DNA of 64,000 nt, from positions 156,548 through 220,547 of the forward strand of contig JAAFJR010000004.1 of assembly GCA_013298945.1 (NCBI GenBank), read 5' to 3'. Of this stretch, positions 26,225 through 35,093 are shown piece by piece. Both the position numbers and the translations under genes were made by a program. The stretch's first letter is position 1, and the number at the start of each line of letters is the position of its first letter. A model generated the notes under the pieces. The model worked only from the letters and a program-made list of their open reading frames with translations, was not told where the DNA came from and ran no database searches. This DNA comes from Polaromonas sp. GTDB lineage: Bacteria > Pseudomonadota > Gammaproteobacteria > Burkholderiales > Burkholderiaceae_C.

Positions 26225-27688
26225 TTAATGAATAAGCTCAAACACCGCAATCGACTCTACATGGGCTGTATGCGGAAACATATTGACCACGCCTGCTGCG
26301 ACACAGGTGTAGCCGGCTTCGTTGACCAACAAACCCGCATCCCTAGCCAAAGTGGCAGGGTTGCAACTCACATAAACGATACGTTTGGGCGGTTGCCAGT
26401 TTTTGACGGCTTCGGATGGGTTTTCAATCGTCGGATTTTCACGCTGAGTCACCAATTCAACCAATGCTTTGACCAATGCAAACGCTCCCTCACGCGGTGG
26501 ATCCATCAGCCATTTTTCTGCCATACCGTCTGCGGCTAAGACTGATCCGGTGATTTCAAAGAGATTTCTTACTACAAAATTCGTAGCGGCTAAGGCAGTA
26601 TTTACGCTGGATGAAGCCTTATTTGACGGATTATTTAGCAGGTAATTTTCACGCGAACGCGCCACCAACTCCTCGCTACCCTCCACGCCCAGCACCTCTT
26701 TGGCTTGCGTCGCCAGTGGTAGGGTGAAGTTGCCCAGTCCGCAAAACCAGTCAATCACCCGCTCAGAGCTTTGCACATCCAGCAAACGCAGTGCCCGACC
26801 AACAAGCACTTGGTTGATGTGCGGGTTCACCTGTGTGAAATCGGTAGGTTTGAACGGCATGGTGATGCCAAATTGCGGCAAAGCGTAACTCAAAGTGCTG
26901 GTTTTGCCGAGTTTCTCGTCCATCAAATGCACAGTATCCAAGCCCTTAGGCTGCAGCCACCATTGCACAACTGGGTGTTCAACGGTGAACGCGCGAAGCT
27001 TGGCTGAATCGCCCTCTGACAACGGCTCCATATGCCTAACGACCATGGCTACCACATCGTCACCCACAGCCAATTCCAACTGCGGAATCGTCTCTTTGGC
27101 GTCCATGCTGGCAATCAATGCACGCAGCGGCATCAGCAAATCGCTGACGTGCTTGGGCAGCACGCGACATTCCTTCATATCGGCCACATAGCGGCTTTTT
27201 CGCTCATGAAAGCCGATCAACACATCGCCCTTTTTGCGCACAAACTTCACAGAAATACGGGCGCGGTAGCGGTAGCCCCAAGCTGGGCCTTCAATCGGGC
27301 GCATCACGTTGCCGGCTTTCACTTTGCCCAAATGCCACAAACCGTCTTCCAAAGCACGTTGCTTCACCGCCACCTGCGCCGCAATGTGCAAATGCTGCAT
27401 TTTGCAGCCGCCGCAAGCGCCTTCGTGCATGCCAAAGTGCGGGCAAGCTGGCGTGACGCGCTGGTTCGATTCACGCTGAATCGCCGTCAAGGTCGCTTTT
27501 TCCCAGTTGTCTTTCTTGCGGTTAGTGTTGGCAGAGACTACCTCAAATGGCAGCGCACCGTCGATAAACACCACCTTGCCATCCGCTTTGTGAGCGACGC
27601 CTTGGGCTTCAATGTCTAGGGATTCAACCTTCAACCACTCGATAGGCCGCACAAGGTCATTTTTTACAGATTCAATTTTTTCAGTCAT
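26225..27688 (-). CDS. rlmD: 23S rRNA (uracil-1939-C5)-methyltransferase RlmD
   Basis: Methylates U1939 of 23S rRNA using S-adenosylmethionine. Domain order: N-terminal TRAM-like region ([24 protein letters not shown], landmarks DIEAQGVAH and [10 protein letters not shown]), the Fe-S cysteines in [20 protein letters not shown], the SAM motif [15 protein letters not shown], and the catalytic cysteine in [12 protein letters not shown]. The ATG at 27688 is preferred over an in-frame start ten codons upstream. The protein of 487 residues is somewhat long for the family. Confidence 0.95.
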   Translation of the reverse strand: MTEKIESVKNDLVRPIEWLKVESLDIEAQGVAHKADGKVVFIDGALPFEVVSANTNRKKDNWEKATLTAIQRESNQRVTPACPHFGMHEGACGGCKMQHLHIAAQVAVKQRALEDGLWHLGKVKAGNVMRPIEGPAWGYRYRARISVKFVRKKGDVLIGFHERKSRYVADMKECRVLPKHVSDLLMPLRALIASMDAKETIPQLELAVGDDVVAMVVRHMEPLSEGDSAKLRAFTVEHPVVQWWLQPKGLDTVHLMDEKLGKTSTLSYALPQFGITMPFKPTDFTQVNPHINQVLVGRALRLLDVQSSERVIDWFCGLGNFTLPLATQAKEVLGVEGSEELVARSRENYLLNNPSNKASSSVNTALAATNFVVRNLFEITGSVLAADGMAEKWLMDPPREGAFALVKALVELVTQRENPTIENPSEAVKNWQPPKRIVYVSCNPATLARDAGLLVNEAGYTCVAAGVVNMFPHTAHVESIAVFELIH

Positions 27689-27753
27689 AGTCCATATTGT
27701 CTCAGGGCTTTGAGGCAAAATAACAAGCTAAACAGACAAGAGACAAACTAAAA

Positions 27754-28350
27754 ATGACAACTTCACGCTACCCTGCCCCCGATTTGACCGATTTACCCAG
27801 CGACATTCTGAGCAAAATCTTAGAAGTTCAGGCCAAAGCTGGCTTTATCCCTAATGTGTTTTTAGGTTTTGCCCGCCGCCCTGCTGAATGGCGTGCGTTT
27901 TTCGCCTACCACGACGCGCTGATGGCACCTGAAACCACGGGTCGAAAAAGCAATTTGACCAAGGGCGACCGCGAAATGATCGTCACCACCACCAGCGCGG
28001 CGAATAACTGTCTGTACTGCGTGGTCGCGCATGGAGCGATTTTGCGCATCGTCGAGAAAAAGCCATTGGTCGCCGACCAAGTGGCTGTGAACTACAAAAA
28101 AGCCGACATCAGCCCACGTCAACACGCTATGCTGGACTTTGCAATGAAAATTTGCCAGCACTCCGCAGATGTTGAAGACATCGATTTTGATATTTTGAAC
28201 GCCCACGGTTTCAACGACGAAGACATTTGGGATATCGCCGCCATCACCGCTTTTTTCGGCCTGTCAAACCGCATGGCTAGCTTCAGCGGCATGATGCCCA
28301 ACCCAGAGTTTTACCTGATGGGCAGAGAAGCCAGAGCGCCAAAAGCCTAA
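27754..28350 (+). CDS. Peroxidase-related enzyme of the AhpD-like (carboxymuconolactone decarboxylase) superfamily
   Basis: A 198-residue all-helical protein. It has the AhpD-type redox motif NNCLYCVVAHGA (Cys-X2-Cys-X3-His) near residue 87, preceded by KGDREMIVTTTSA. Such enzymes are annotated as peroxidase-related; the CxxC pair can reduce hydroperoxides or partner proteins. LPSDILSKILEVQAKAGFIPNVF near the start (landmarks ILEVQAK and GFIPNVF) is typical of this subfamily. It is followed after 19 bp by the PF10118-type gene, so the two may be co-transcribed. Confidence 0.88.
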   Translation: MTTSRYPAPDLTDLPSDILSKILEVQAKAGFIPNVFLGFARRPAEWRAFFAYHDALMAPETTGRKSNLTKGDREMIVTTTSAANNCLYCVVAHGAILRIVEKKPLVADQVAVNYKKADISPRQHAMLDFAMKICQHSADVEDIDFDILNAHGFNDEDIWDIAAITAFFGLSNRMASFSGMMPNPEFYLMGREARAPKA

Positions 28351-28369
28351 TTGAATTAGAATTTTGCAG

Positions 28370-29218
28370 ATGATTGATAACAGCCCGCTGCTCACCGTCC
28401 GCAAGCTAGAAATTGACATAGCTAATGGTTTTGACCGCCATTGGCATGGTGGGAATGCATTTTTGAGCCAGTATTACAACGCACTGTCGATGAGCTTCCC
28501 CGTGGGTGAGCAAAGCTTTATAGACGCCGTGCGCGAAAACGCGAAGCGCTTGCCTGAAACGAAAGAATACGCACCGTTGCGAGCTACGGTGGCGCAATTT
28601 ATCGGCCAAGAAGCCACGCACAGACGCATTCATAACTTGTACAACGAGCACTTGGCGACGCAAGGCTTGGTCAACCACTGGGAACAGTGGGCGACAAGAC
28701 GGCTGACGTTTGCCAAACAGCAAAACGTCAAACCCATTCACCTGCTGGCCGTAACCGCCGCTTTTGAACACTGCACCGCTGTATTTGCAGACGGCACGTT
28801 GCGCTATGACTCGTGGTTTGCAGGAGCGGACGAGAAAATGGCGACGCTGTGGCGCTGGCATGCTGCGGAAGAAACCGAGCATAAAGCCGTCGCCTTTGAC
28901 GTTTACCAAGCCATTGGCGGCAATTATGCTTGGCGCATCCGATGGTACCTATACGTTTTGGTGTTATTCACGTATGACACCGCGCGGCAAACGACCATCA
29001 ATCTGTGGCACGACGGCAGCTTGTTCAAACCCAGTACTTGGTGGGGTGCGGCAAAGTTTTTAGTCGGTAAAAACGGCTTTGTCTGGCGCTGCACTATGCC
29101 ACTTTTGGCCTATTTCAAGCGTGACTTTCACCCAAATCATGACCCGTTTGGCGACAACCAGCAGCTGGCTGCGAACTGGCTGGCAGCCCATTCATCAAGC
29201 TGGCGGGCAATTCGTTAA
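28370..29218 (+). CDS. Predicted metal-dependent hydrolase (PF10118 family)
   Basis: A 282-residue protein of the PF10118 family, whose members keep ferritin-like Glu/His clusters but have no assigned reaction. Visible are NAFLSQYYNALSMSFPVGEQSFI (landmarks YYNALSMSFPVGE), FIGQEATHRRIHNLYN, AFEHCTAVFAD and WHAAEETEHKAVAFDVY, which together hold the likely di-metal ligands. The ATG at 28370 is chosen over a TTG two codons earlier. It lies 19 bp after the AhpD-like gene. Confidence 0.85.
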   Translation: MIDNSPLLTVRKLEIDIANGFDRHWHGGNAFLSQYYNALSMSFPVGEQSFIDAVRENAKRLPETKEYAPLRATVAQFIGQEATHRRIHNLYNEHLATQGLVNHWEQWATRRLTFAKQQNVKPIHLLAVTAAFEHCTAVFADGTLRYDSWFAGADEKMATLWRWHAAEETEHKAVAFDVYQAIGGNYAWRIRWYLYVLVLFTYDTARQTTINLWHDGSLFKPSTWWGAAKFLVGKNGFVWRCTMPLLAYFKRDFHPNHDPFGDNQQLAANWLAAHSSSWRAIR

Positions 29219-29250
29219 AAAAAGGTTCGCCCTGACGTTCTGTTCAGCGC

Positions 29251-29859
29251 CTATTTCTTCAATGTTACATAACCGCCGACAATGCGCGTGACAATAGTGA
29301 TTAAGCAAATCGCTGCAAAGCTAAATGCCAGTACAGAAAACCATTGCGGGAACAGGCACATCAAGATGAAGCAGGTCAGCGTTTCTGTGGCTTCTGCCAA
29401 GCCGCCTAGGAAGTAAAAAGACTTGCCCGGATACGCCACCGAACTGATGCCACGCTTCTGTGCTAACGCAGCAAATGCTAAAAAGCTTGAACCTGTGCCG
29501 ATAAAGGCTGCAAGCAATACAGCTGCAGGCAACGCATTGTTGGTTGGATTTGCAATCGCAAAAGCCAAGGGAATGCTGGCATAGAATAAGAAATCCAGTG
29601 TGATATCTAAGTATCCACCTGCATCTGTAGCTTGCGTCTGCCGCGCCACAGCACCATCCAAGGCATCCAAGAGACGCGACAATAAAATTAGAATAGCCCC
29701 AGTAAAATATACCTGAAGCGCTATAAAAATTGCAGCAAAAACACCCACACCAAATGAAAGCAGGGTCACATGATCGGCGCGTAAACCTAGGCGAAACAAG
29801 CCGCGTGCCAGTATTTCAACACCAGGTTTGATCAGTGCTGTGATGTGACGATCAAGCAT
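29251..29859 (-). CDS. CDP-alcohol phosphatidyltransferase family protein (YnjF-like)
   Basis: An integral membrane enzyme of 202 residues with the family catalytic motif DG-x2-AR-x8-G-x3-D-x3-D, present as DALDGAVARQTQ then GGYLDITLDF (about residues 65-90). Such enzymes join a CDP-activated lipid to a small alcohol or inositol-like acceptor. The start overlaps the end of the ATPase gene by eight bases, so it belongs to the same operon as the ABC transporter, as ynjF follows ynjBCDE in E. coli. The acceptor is unknown. Confidence 0.85.
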   Translation of the reverse strand: MLDRHITALIKPGVEILARGLFRLGLRADHVTLLSFGVGVFAAIFIALQVYFTGAILILLSRLLDALDGAVARQTQATDAGGYLDITLDFLFYASIPLAFAIANPTNNALPAAVLLAAFIGTGSSFLAFAALAQKRGISSVAYPGKSFYFLGGLAEATETLTCFILMCLFPQWFSVLAFSFAAICLITIVTRIVGGYVTLKK

Positions 29860-30538
29860 ACGTTGACATATTACGGGGGTTTAAACTTGCAAAGTCGATA
29901 ACAGCATCGCGGTCAGCAACATCTGCCGCATCGTGCGTTACTAAAAGCGTTGGCAACTGCAAACGCTTAACGTGCTCAAAAACAAACTGGCGAAACTGCT
30001 CGCGCAGTGCGACGTCCAGCTTAGAAAAAGGTTCATCCAACAAAAGCGCTTGCGGTTTGGCTAGCAGCGTACGCATGAGTGAGACGCGCGCGCGCTGACC
30101 GCCTGAGAGCGTGAGCGGGCTGCGATTAGCCATGTCTTGAAAGCCCAACTCGTCCAAAGCTGCATTAACTTGCAACTCACGCTCTGTTGCTGTGCCGGGC
30201 GGTACAGCAAAAAGCAGATTTTCACGTACGCTCATATGTGCAAAAAGCAAGTCATCTTGGAAAAGCAACCCAATGTGTCGCTGGCTTGTAGGTAAGTGAT
30301 CGACGCGTTGCCCTTGTAGAGTTATTTCAATGTTCTCATGCAGTCCCGCCAAGGGTAAGCCAGCAATGGCTGCAAGCAAACTGCTTTTGCCGCAGCCGCT
30401 TGGACCCATCAGCGTTATGACCTTGCCATTTGGACAGTCGAGAAAAAAGTCACGCAGCAAGACGCGTCGAGATTCGCCTTCTTTCCCTTTAACCTCCTTG
30501 CCCTCCCCCACGCTCAACTCATGCACTTGGATTTTCAT
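29852..30538 (-). CDS. ABC transporter ATP-binding protein (YnjD-like)
   Basis: Cytoplasmic ATPase of 228 residues. Walker A is GPSGCGKSSLLAAIAG (about residues 45-60), the Q-loop LLFQDDLLFAHM, the signature LSGGQRARVSLMRTLL and Walker B ALLLDEPFSKLD, followed by the H-loop LLVTHDAAD. It is the energising unit for the permease gene 14 bp upstream and overlaps the phosphatidyltransferase gene downstream. By homology and operon order it corresponds to E. coli YnjD. Confidence 0.9.
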   Translation of the reverse strand: MKIQVHELSVGEGKEVKGKEGESRRVLLRDFFLDCPNGKVITLMGPSGCGKSSLLAAIAGLPLAGLHENIEITLQGQRVDHLPTSQRHIGLLFQDDLLFAHMSVRENLLFAVPPGTATERELQVNAALDELGFQDMANRSPLTLSGGQRARVSLMRTLLAKPQALLLDEPFSKLDVALREQFRQFVFEHVKRLQLPTLLVTHDAADVADRDAVIDFASLNPRNMSTYA

Positions 30539-30552
30539 AGCTGTGAGTGTAA

Positions 30553-32226
30553 TCAGTTGGCAAATCGTCTAGGTCGGCCCAACCAAGCAGCCAAAGCAAA
30601 AATCACAGCAGGTAGCAGCCATTGCAACCACGCAAATGCCGCCACTAAGGAGCGCTGACCACCAGATGAAAGCGTCACAGCCTCGGTGGTCACTGTGACG
30701 ATCTGACCCTCGCCGACATAAAGCGTCGGCAAAAACTGCGCCACACTCACCGCAAATCCAACTGCGAATGTGGCTAGCAAACTTTGACGAAGTAGCGGCC
30801 ACTTCACTCGCAGCAAATACTGCCATCTACCTTTACCCAACGTAGCGCTGATGTGCGCATAACGCGTATCGAACCCAAGATACGCTGGAGACAGCGAAAT
30901 CAAGGTGTAGGGCAGTACGGCTATCACATGAACAAGTAGTACACCGATAAAACTGCCGGTGAGATGCAAATCCAGCGCCAATCGATGCAGTCCAACCACC
31001 CAAAGAACACCAGGTAGTAGCAGAGAAAGATACAAAAGCTTGCGCAATGCGCTATCCCAACTTGAAGGTGCTATTTCTAGCCATGCGATCGCCCAAACCA
31101 AACCGAGTACAGAGCTTAGAAAAGCCAAAGCTACGGTCATCGCTACACTTTTGCTGCTGCTGGCAACAGATATCCAAGCTGCAAAGCTGAAATTGCTTGG
31201 TATAAATTGAGGAAACGGCCAAACGCCTGAGATACTGCCAACAGCCAAGACGGCTAGAACGGCAACATAACCTAGCAGAAACAACGACCAGATGACATAC
31301 CCACAACTGAATCTACGCAGGGCTGCCTCTTTGCCGCGTTTCCCGCTAATGAAAGCGCTAGTAAAAGCGCTCATCAAGCTGGGTTTGCGATAGATCCATA
31401 ACCAAATCAAGATTGCGCACAAACCGACGATGCCCGATAGCAGCCAGCCTGCAGCGGCTCCAACTGCATTGGTGCTCGCTTCACTGTCTTGCAGCCATTG
31501 CCATGCACGCACAGATAGGGTGGCTGGGTTGCTGGGGCCGGCAATCAAAGCCGCATCAACCACAGTGAGCCCATAGGCCAAAACAGCCAGTAACGGCCAT
31601 AGCAAGCGGATTTTGAGTTGCGGCCAGACGATGTGCCAAAACGCCTGATGACTGCTATACCCCAGCGTCTGCGCGGCTTGGGATTCGCGTAGCCAGCGAG
31701 TTCCGATATCATCGCGTTGCAACTGCGTGGCAGCTGCCCATAGCAGAAACGGCACTTCTTTGAATACAAGCATGGCTATTAGCCCAAGTCCATAAGCATC
31801 TTGCGAACTTGCAATCTGTGGGGGCTGCTCAAACCCCGTGAGCCAAGGCGATATTGCACGCAGAATCCATCCGCTGGGAGCGATCAAAAATACCATACCG
31901 ACAGCAAACGCCGCATGCGGCACTGCCAATAAAAACCCAAGACGACGCACCAACACAGCCCACCAAGGCTTCCCAAACGCTTGCGATATTAGCCATGCCG
32001 TCAAGCCCCAAGCGAGCAGTGTTGATACCAAGCCCGTCCATAGCGTCATGCCAATCGCGTTGCCGATGTTTGGTGCTTTAAAAAGCTCATTCCAAACATA
32101 TAAACTAGCACCAGCCTGCATAATATATGCCAGAACAGCTATTATAAATATAGCAATAGGCAAGGCCAACAGGCTGCTCACTAAACTCTCTTTTGTAAGC
32201 CCGTAGTGCCTAGGCATAAACGCCAT
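30553..32226 (-). CDS. ABC transporter permease, double-domain (YnjC-like)
   Basis: A very hydrophobic protein of about 557 residues with two binding-protein-dependent permease modules in one chain, each with about six membrane helices, as in YnjC, FbpB and ThiP. The first EAA-like loop lies near AAQTLGYSSHQAFWHIVWPQL and the second near ISATLGKGRWQYLLRVKWPLL (landmarks AQTLGYSSHQAFW and ATLGKGRWQYLL). Starts at 32226 or 32217 are equally possible; neither has a clear ribosome site. It lies 11 bp after the binding-protein gene. Confidence 0.87.
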   Translation of the reverse strand: MAFMPRHYGLTKESLVSSLLALPIAIFIIAVLAYIMQAGASLYVWNELFKAPNIGNAIGMTLWTGLVSTLLAWGLTAWLISQAFGKPWWAVLVRRLGFLLAVPHAAFAVGMVFLIAPSGWILRAISPWLTGFEQPPQIASSQDAYGLGLIAMLVFKEVPFLLWAAATQLQRDDIGTRWLRESQAAQTLGYSSHQAFWHIVWPQLKIRLLWPLLAVLAYGLTVVDAALIAGPSNPATLSVRAWQWLQDSEASTNAVGAAAGWLLSGIVGLCAILIWLWIYRKPSLMSAFTSAFISGKRGKEAALRRFSCGYVIWSLFLLGYVAVLAVLAVGSISGVWPFPQFIPSNFSFAAWISVASSSKSVAMTVALAFLSSVLGLVWAIAWLEIAPSSWDSALRKLLYLSLLLPGVLWVVGLHRLALDLHLTGSFIGVLLVHVIAVLPYTLISLSPAYLGFDTRYAHISATLGKGRWQYLLRVKWPLLRQSLLATFAVGFAVSVAQFLPTLYVGEGQIVTVTTEAVTLSSGGQRSLVAAFAWLQWLLPAVIFALAAWLGRPRRFAN

Positions 32227-32237
32227 GCAAGTATTGG

Positions 32238-33461
32238 TCAAGCACCATAGCGGCGCAGCCATTCCTTTTCAATCGGGTCGACCCAGCTGCCATGCGGTTC
32301 TGGAATCACCGACGCAAACTTTTCGACCTGCCCGGCTGCACGAGCAGTGTTGAAGAGTGCAGCATCCTGTGGGTTCATTTTGGCAGAAGTCAATACTGTT
32401 GGGTCGCCCCAAACTTTGATATCGCTTTTACGCGCTTGCGCCGTTGGCGAGAGCAAAAAGTTGGCCACCACTTGGCTTCCTTCTTTGACTTTGCTATTGA
32501 ATGGGATCGCCAAAAAGTGCGTATTTCCGATCGTTCCGCTGTCGAACTGGTAGCTCACAACGCTTGCAGGTAAGCGACCAGCAGCAATTTCGTTCGCAGC
32601 CTCATTGGGGTTAAAGGTAAAGGCTAAGGAAAGCTCGCCATCGGCCATCATTTGGCGAATGGCATCAGCACTTGCAGGGAACTGTTTACCGCCGCGCCAC
32701 AAATGTGGATGCAATGCATCGAGGTGTTTCCACAAGGGCTCGGTGGTTTTCGCGAAAGCTGCTGCTTCGTAGGGTTTGTAAAGAGGCGCACGATCTGCAG
32801 ATAGGTCCATCAACGCTTGCTTGAGAAAGGTCGTTCCATGGAAATTTGGCGGCTTGGAATAAGTGACGCGACCAGAATTGGCCTTGGCAAATTCGAGTAA
32901 TGCTTGGGTAGAGCGTGGTGGATTGGGCGTTTTTCTGCGATCTGCAAAAAAAGTTAGCTGCGCCATACCCCAAGGCGCTTCCAGACCTTGCACAGGTTCA
33001 GCAAAGTCTATGCGAGTGGTTGGTTTGCCGTCGACATCGACGTATTTGAAGCTTGGCAAACTCTCCGCCCAAGGACCAAACAACATGGCTTCGCGCTTCA
33101 TGGTGAGGAAGTTCTCGCCATTGATCCACACCAAGTCAACCGAACCGTCAGAGCTGCGTCCAGCCGCTTTTTCGTTGCGCACACGCTTGACCACATCTGC
33201 GGTATCGGTCACTTTGACGTGCTGGAGAGTTACGCCATGCTGCTTTTGCAATTCACTGCCCGCCCAAGCCAGATAGGCATTGATTTGTTCGCTACCGCCC
33301 CAGGCATTAAACACCACCGTTTGACCGCGTGCTTTGCGTTCAATGTCTCCCCAATTAGAAGATTGGGCAAAAGACTGAGCGGCTAGTGGCAGACTGGTCG
33401 CCATCATCAAAGCATTGCGTGAAAACTGGCGGCGATTCAAATTAGTCATGGAGGCTTTCAT
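32238..33461 (-). CDS. ABC transporter substrate-binding protein (YnjB-like)
   Basis: A 407-residue periplasmic binding protein, first gene of the ynjBCD-like operon. It resembles E. coli YnjB along its length: ARGQTVVFNAWGGSEQINAYL, VDLVWINGENFLTMK, WGMAQLTFFADRR, TYSKPPNFHGTTFLKQ, HPHLWRGGKQFP and VANFLLSPTAQARKSD. The N-terminus has NRRQFSR followed by a hydrophobic stretch, a twin-arginine-like signal, so export by Tat is possible. The start may be 33461 or 33449. The substrate of this transporter class is not known; thiamine-like or anionic ligands have been guessed from distant relatives. Confidence 0.88.
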   Translation of the reverse strand: MKASMTNLNRRQFSRNALMMATSLPLAAQSFAQSSNWGDIERKARGQTVVFNAWGGSEQINAYLAWAGSELQKQHGVTLQHVKVTDTADVVKRVRNEKAAGRSSDGSVDLVWINGENFLTMKREAMLFGPWAESLPSFKYVDVDGKPTTRIDFAEPVQGLEAPWGMAQLTFFADRRKTPNPPRSTQALLEFAKANSGRVTYSKPPNFHGTTFLKQALMDLSADRAPLYKPYEAAAFAKTTEPLWKHLDALHPHLWRGGKQFPASADAIRQMMADGELSLAFTFNPNEAANEIAAGRLPASVVSYQFDSGTIGNTHFLAIPFNSKVKEGSQVVANFLLSPTAQARKSDIKVWGDPTVLTSAKMNPQDAALFNTARAAGQVEKFASVIPEPHGSWVDPIEKEWLRRYGA

Positions 33462-33547
33462 GGTCAAAAAAACAAAAATTAAAACGAATCAAAACAGGAC
33501 AAAGAATCAGTCGTTCAACAGCGTTGAATCTTACAGTTTAGATGACA

Positions 33548-33967
33548 TTAAGTCACAATCTTTCGCATCCAATCTGGCAAATCGTGCGATTTTTGCTTAG
33601 GGAAGTTCACCCAAATAGTCGTTGCACCGCCAGCGGCATAAATCACACCCGGCTGATCGGCTCGCTCCATCGTTCCCCAAGTCTCAAAAGTCGTTCTAGC
33701 TGGGTCGCTGACATACATTTTCACAATCACATCACCTGGGTATTCCAGTTGTTTGTAGAAATTACAAAACGCGTTGACGATAACTGGGCCGTCGCCGTTC
33801 GCATCGGGCAGGCAGCCGATAGATTGCATCCAATCGATGCGGCAAGTCTCTAAATAGCGGAAATAAATCGTGTTGTTAACTTGCCCCATGGCATCCATAT
33901 CGCCCCAGCGGATAGGCATGGACATCTCGTAAACGAGTTTTTTCTTCTCTGGAAGGATGAATTTCAT
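33548..33967 (-). CDS. Acyl-CoA thioesterase, 4-hydroxybenzoyl-CoA thioesterase (hotdog) family
   Basis: A single hotdog domain of 139 residues. The signature RWGDMDAMGQVNNTIYFRYLE (about residues 20-40; core GDMDAMGQVNN) contains the catalytic aspartate of the 4HBT family. VIVNAFCNFYKQLEYPGDVI follows. It probably hydrolyses a short or aromatic acyl-CoA; the substrate is not deducible. The gap of 86 bp to the ynjB-like start and the shared direction leave co-transcription possible but unproven. Confidence 0.88.
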   Translation of the reverse strand: MKFILPEKKKLVYEMSMPIRWGDMDAMGQVNNTIYFRYLETCRIDWMQSIGCLPDANGDGPVIVNAFCNFYKQLEYPGDVIVKMYVSDPARTTFETWGTMERADQPGVIYAAGGATTIWVNFPKQKSHDLPDWMRKIVT

Positions 33968-34006
33968 GGTTAATTTAGAGCTGTTTAAGTTTAATAATAA
34001 AAGGAT

Positions 34007-34948
34007 TTAACGATGTGCTTTGATACTAGCCAAAATACCCAGCACAAACAACACACTGGCGAAAACAGCTAACCCAGCAGGCAGTTGACCGTCCCACCAT
34101 GACGAGTAAATCAAGGCAAACACCGTCTCAGACACAATCAACTGCCCGCACAAGCTGGCGCTGAGCCGCTGACTGGCAATGTTCCAGAAAATGGTGGCCA
34201 GCCACGCAGAGCCTAGGCCTGTCGCTATGCAAATGATGGCAAAGGGGATGATTTTTGAATCGCTGAGCATGGGTTTCAAATCTGACCCAGCAAACAACCA
34301 AAGCACCCAAGCGCCCAAACCCGTCGCCACGCCCAACCAGTTCGCCCAATCTGCCGCACTGACTTCGGTATGTTTTTTCAGCCAGGCAGAGTTGTAAAGA
34401 CCAAATATCGTCCAGCTCACCATGGAGGCAAGTGCATAGGCGATGCCGCGCCAGTAATTGGTCGGGGGTGTAATTTGGATATCAGCCTGACCCTGTAATT
34501 GCACATAAGCCATCAATACCAAACCCGCCGCCGTCAGGAGCAAACCCGGCAACAAGCTGCGAAAGCTCAAACCCTGCTGCCTGCCCAAAAACATCACCCA
34601 AATCGGAATCGTACCGATGATGAGCGTGGGCAATTCTGTGCCAGCGTCGTTGATGGCAAGCACCAAAAGCAAGTAATAGCCGGTAAAGCCTAGAAAACTT
34701 AACCCTAAAGCAGCTAGTGCCTGTTGCATTGTTGGCAACTTTTTAGTCCGTAAACCGAAGAACATCAAAACAGCTGCAATGAAACCGTAGCTCAAAAATC
34801 GCCCTGCCGTTAAATCTACTGAGCTAAAGCCGGTGGATGCCGAATCATCACCCAAGACCATACGCGGCGCAACAAACACCAAGCCCCACAGCGCACCCGC
34901 AGCCAAACCCGCCAAAATTCCGCCGCTTTTACCTTTAAAAACCTGCAT
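34007..34948 (-). CDS. EamA/DMT-family permease
   Basis: Inner-membrane drug/metabolite transporter of 313 residues with about ten hydrophobic helices in two EamA halves (GILAGLAAGALWGLVFVAP at the start, YALASMVSWTIFGLYNSAWL at the middle; quoted as landmarks). The ATG at 34948 avoids a cysteine-rich upstream extension with no family counterpart. Substrate unknown; many relatives export amino acids or metabolites. Confidence 0.87.
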   Translation of the reverse strand: MQVFKGKSGGILAGLAAGALWGLVFVAPRMVLGDDSASTGFSSVDLTAGRFLSYGFIAAVLMFFGLRTKKLPTMQQALAALGLSFLGFTGYYLLLVLAINDAGTELPTLIIGTIPIWVMFLGRQQGLSFRSLLPGLLLTAAGLVLMAYVQLQGQADIQITPPTNYWRGIAYALASMVSWTIFGLYNSAWLKKHTEVSAADWANWLGVATGLGAWVLWLFAGSDLKPMLSDSKIIPFAIICIATGLGSAWLATIFWNIASQRLSASLCGQLIVSETVFALIYSSWWDGQLPAGLAVFASVLFVLGILASIKAHR

Positions 34949-35093
34949 TAAAAATCCGCATCTCAAAAACACCTAAAAATAAGAAGCTGTCACCTAATCT
35001 AGCCCACATTGAAGCAAAAGTGACAGAAAACCCAGCTATCACCCCCTAAAATGGCATCAACTTGAACAGCCAACTTTAAACAGAGAGCCTACC

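Noticed and set aside
27032..27619. Open frame of 195 codons on the plus strand
   Set aside because: Antisense to rlmD; no recognisable domain.
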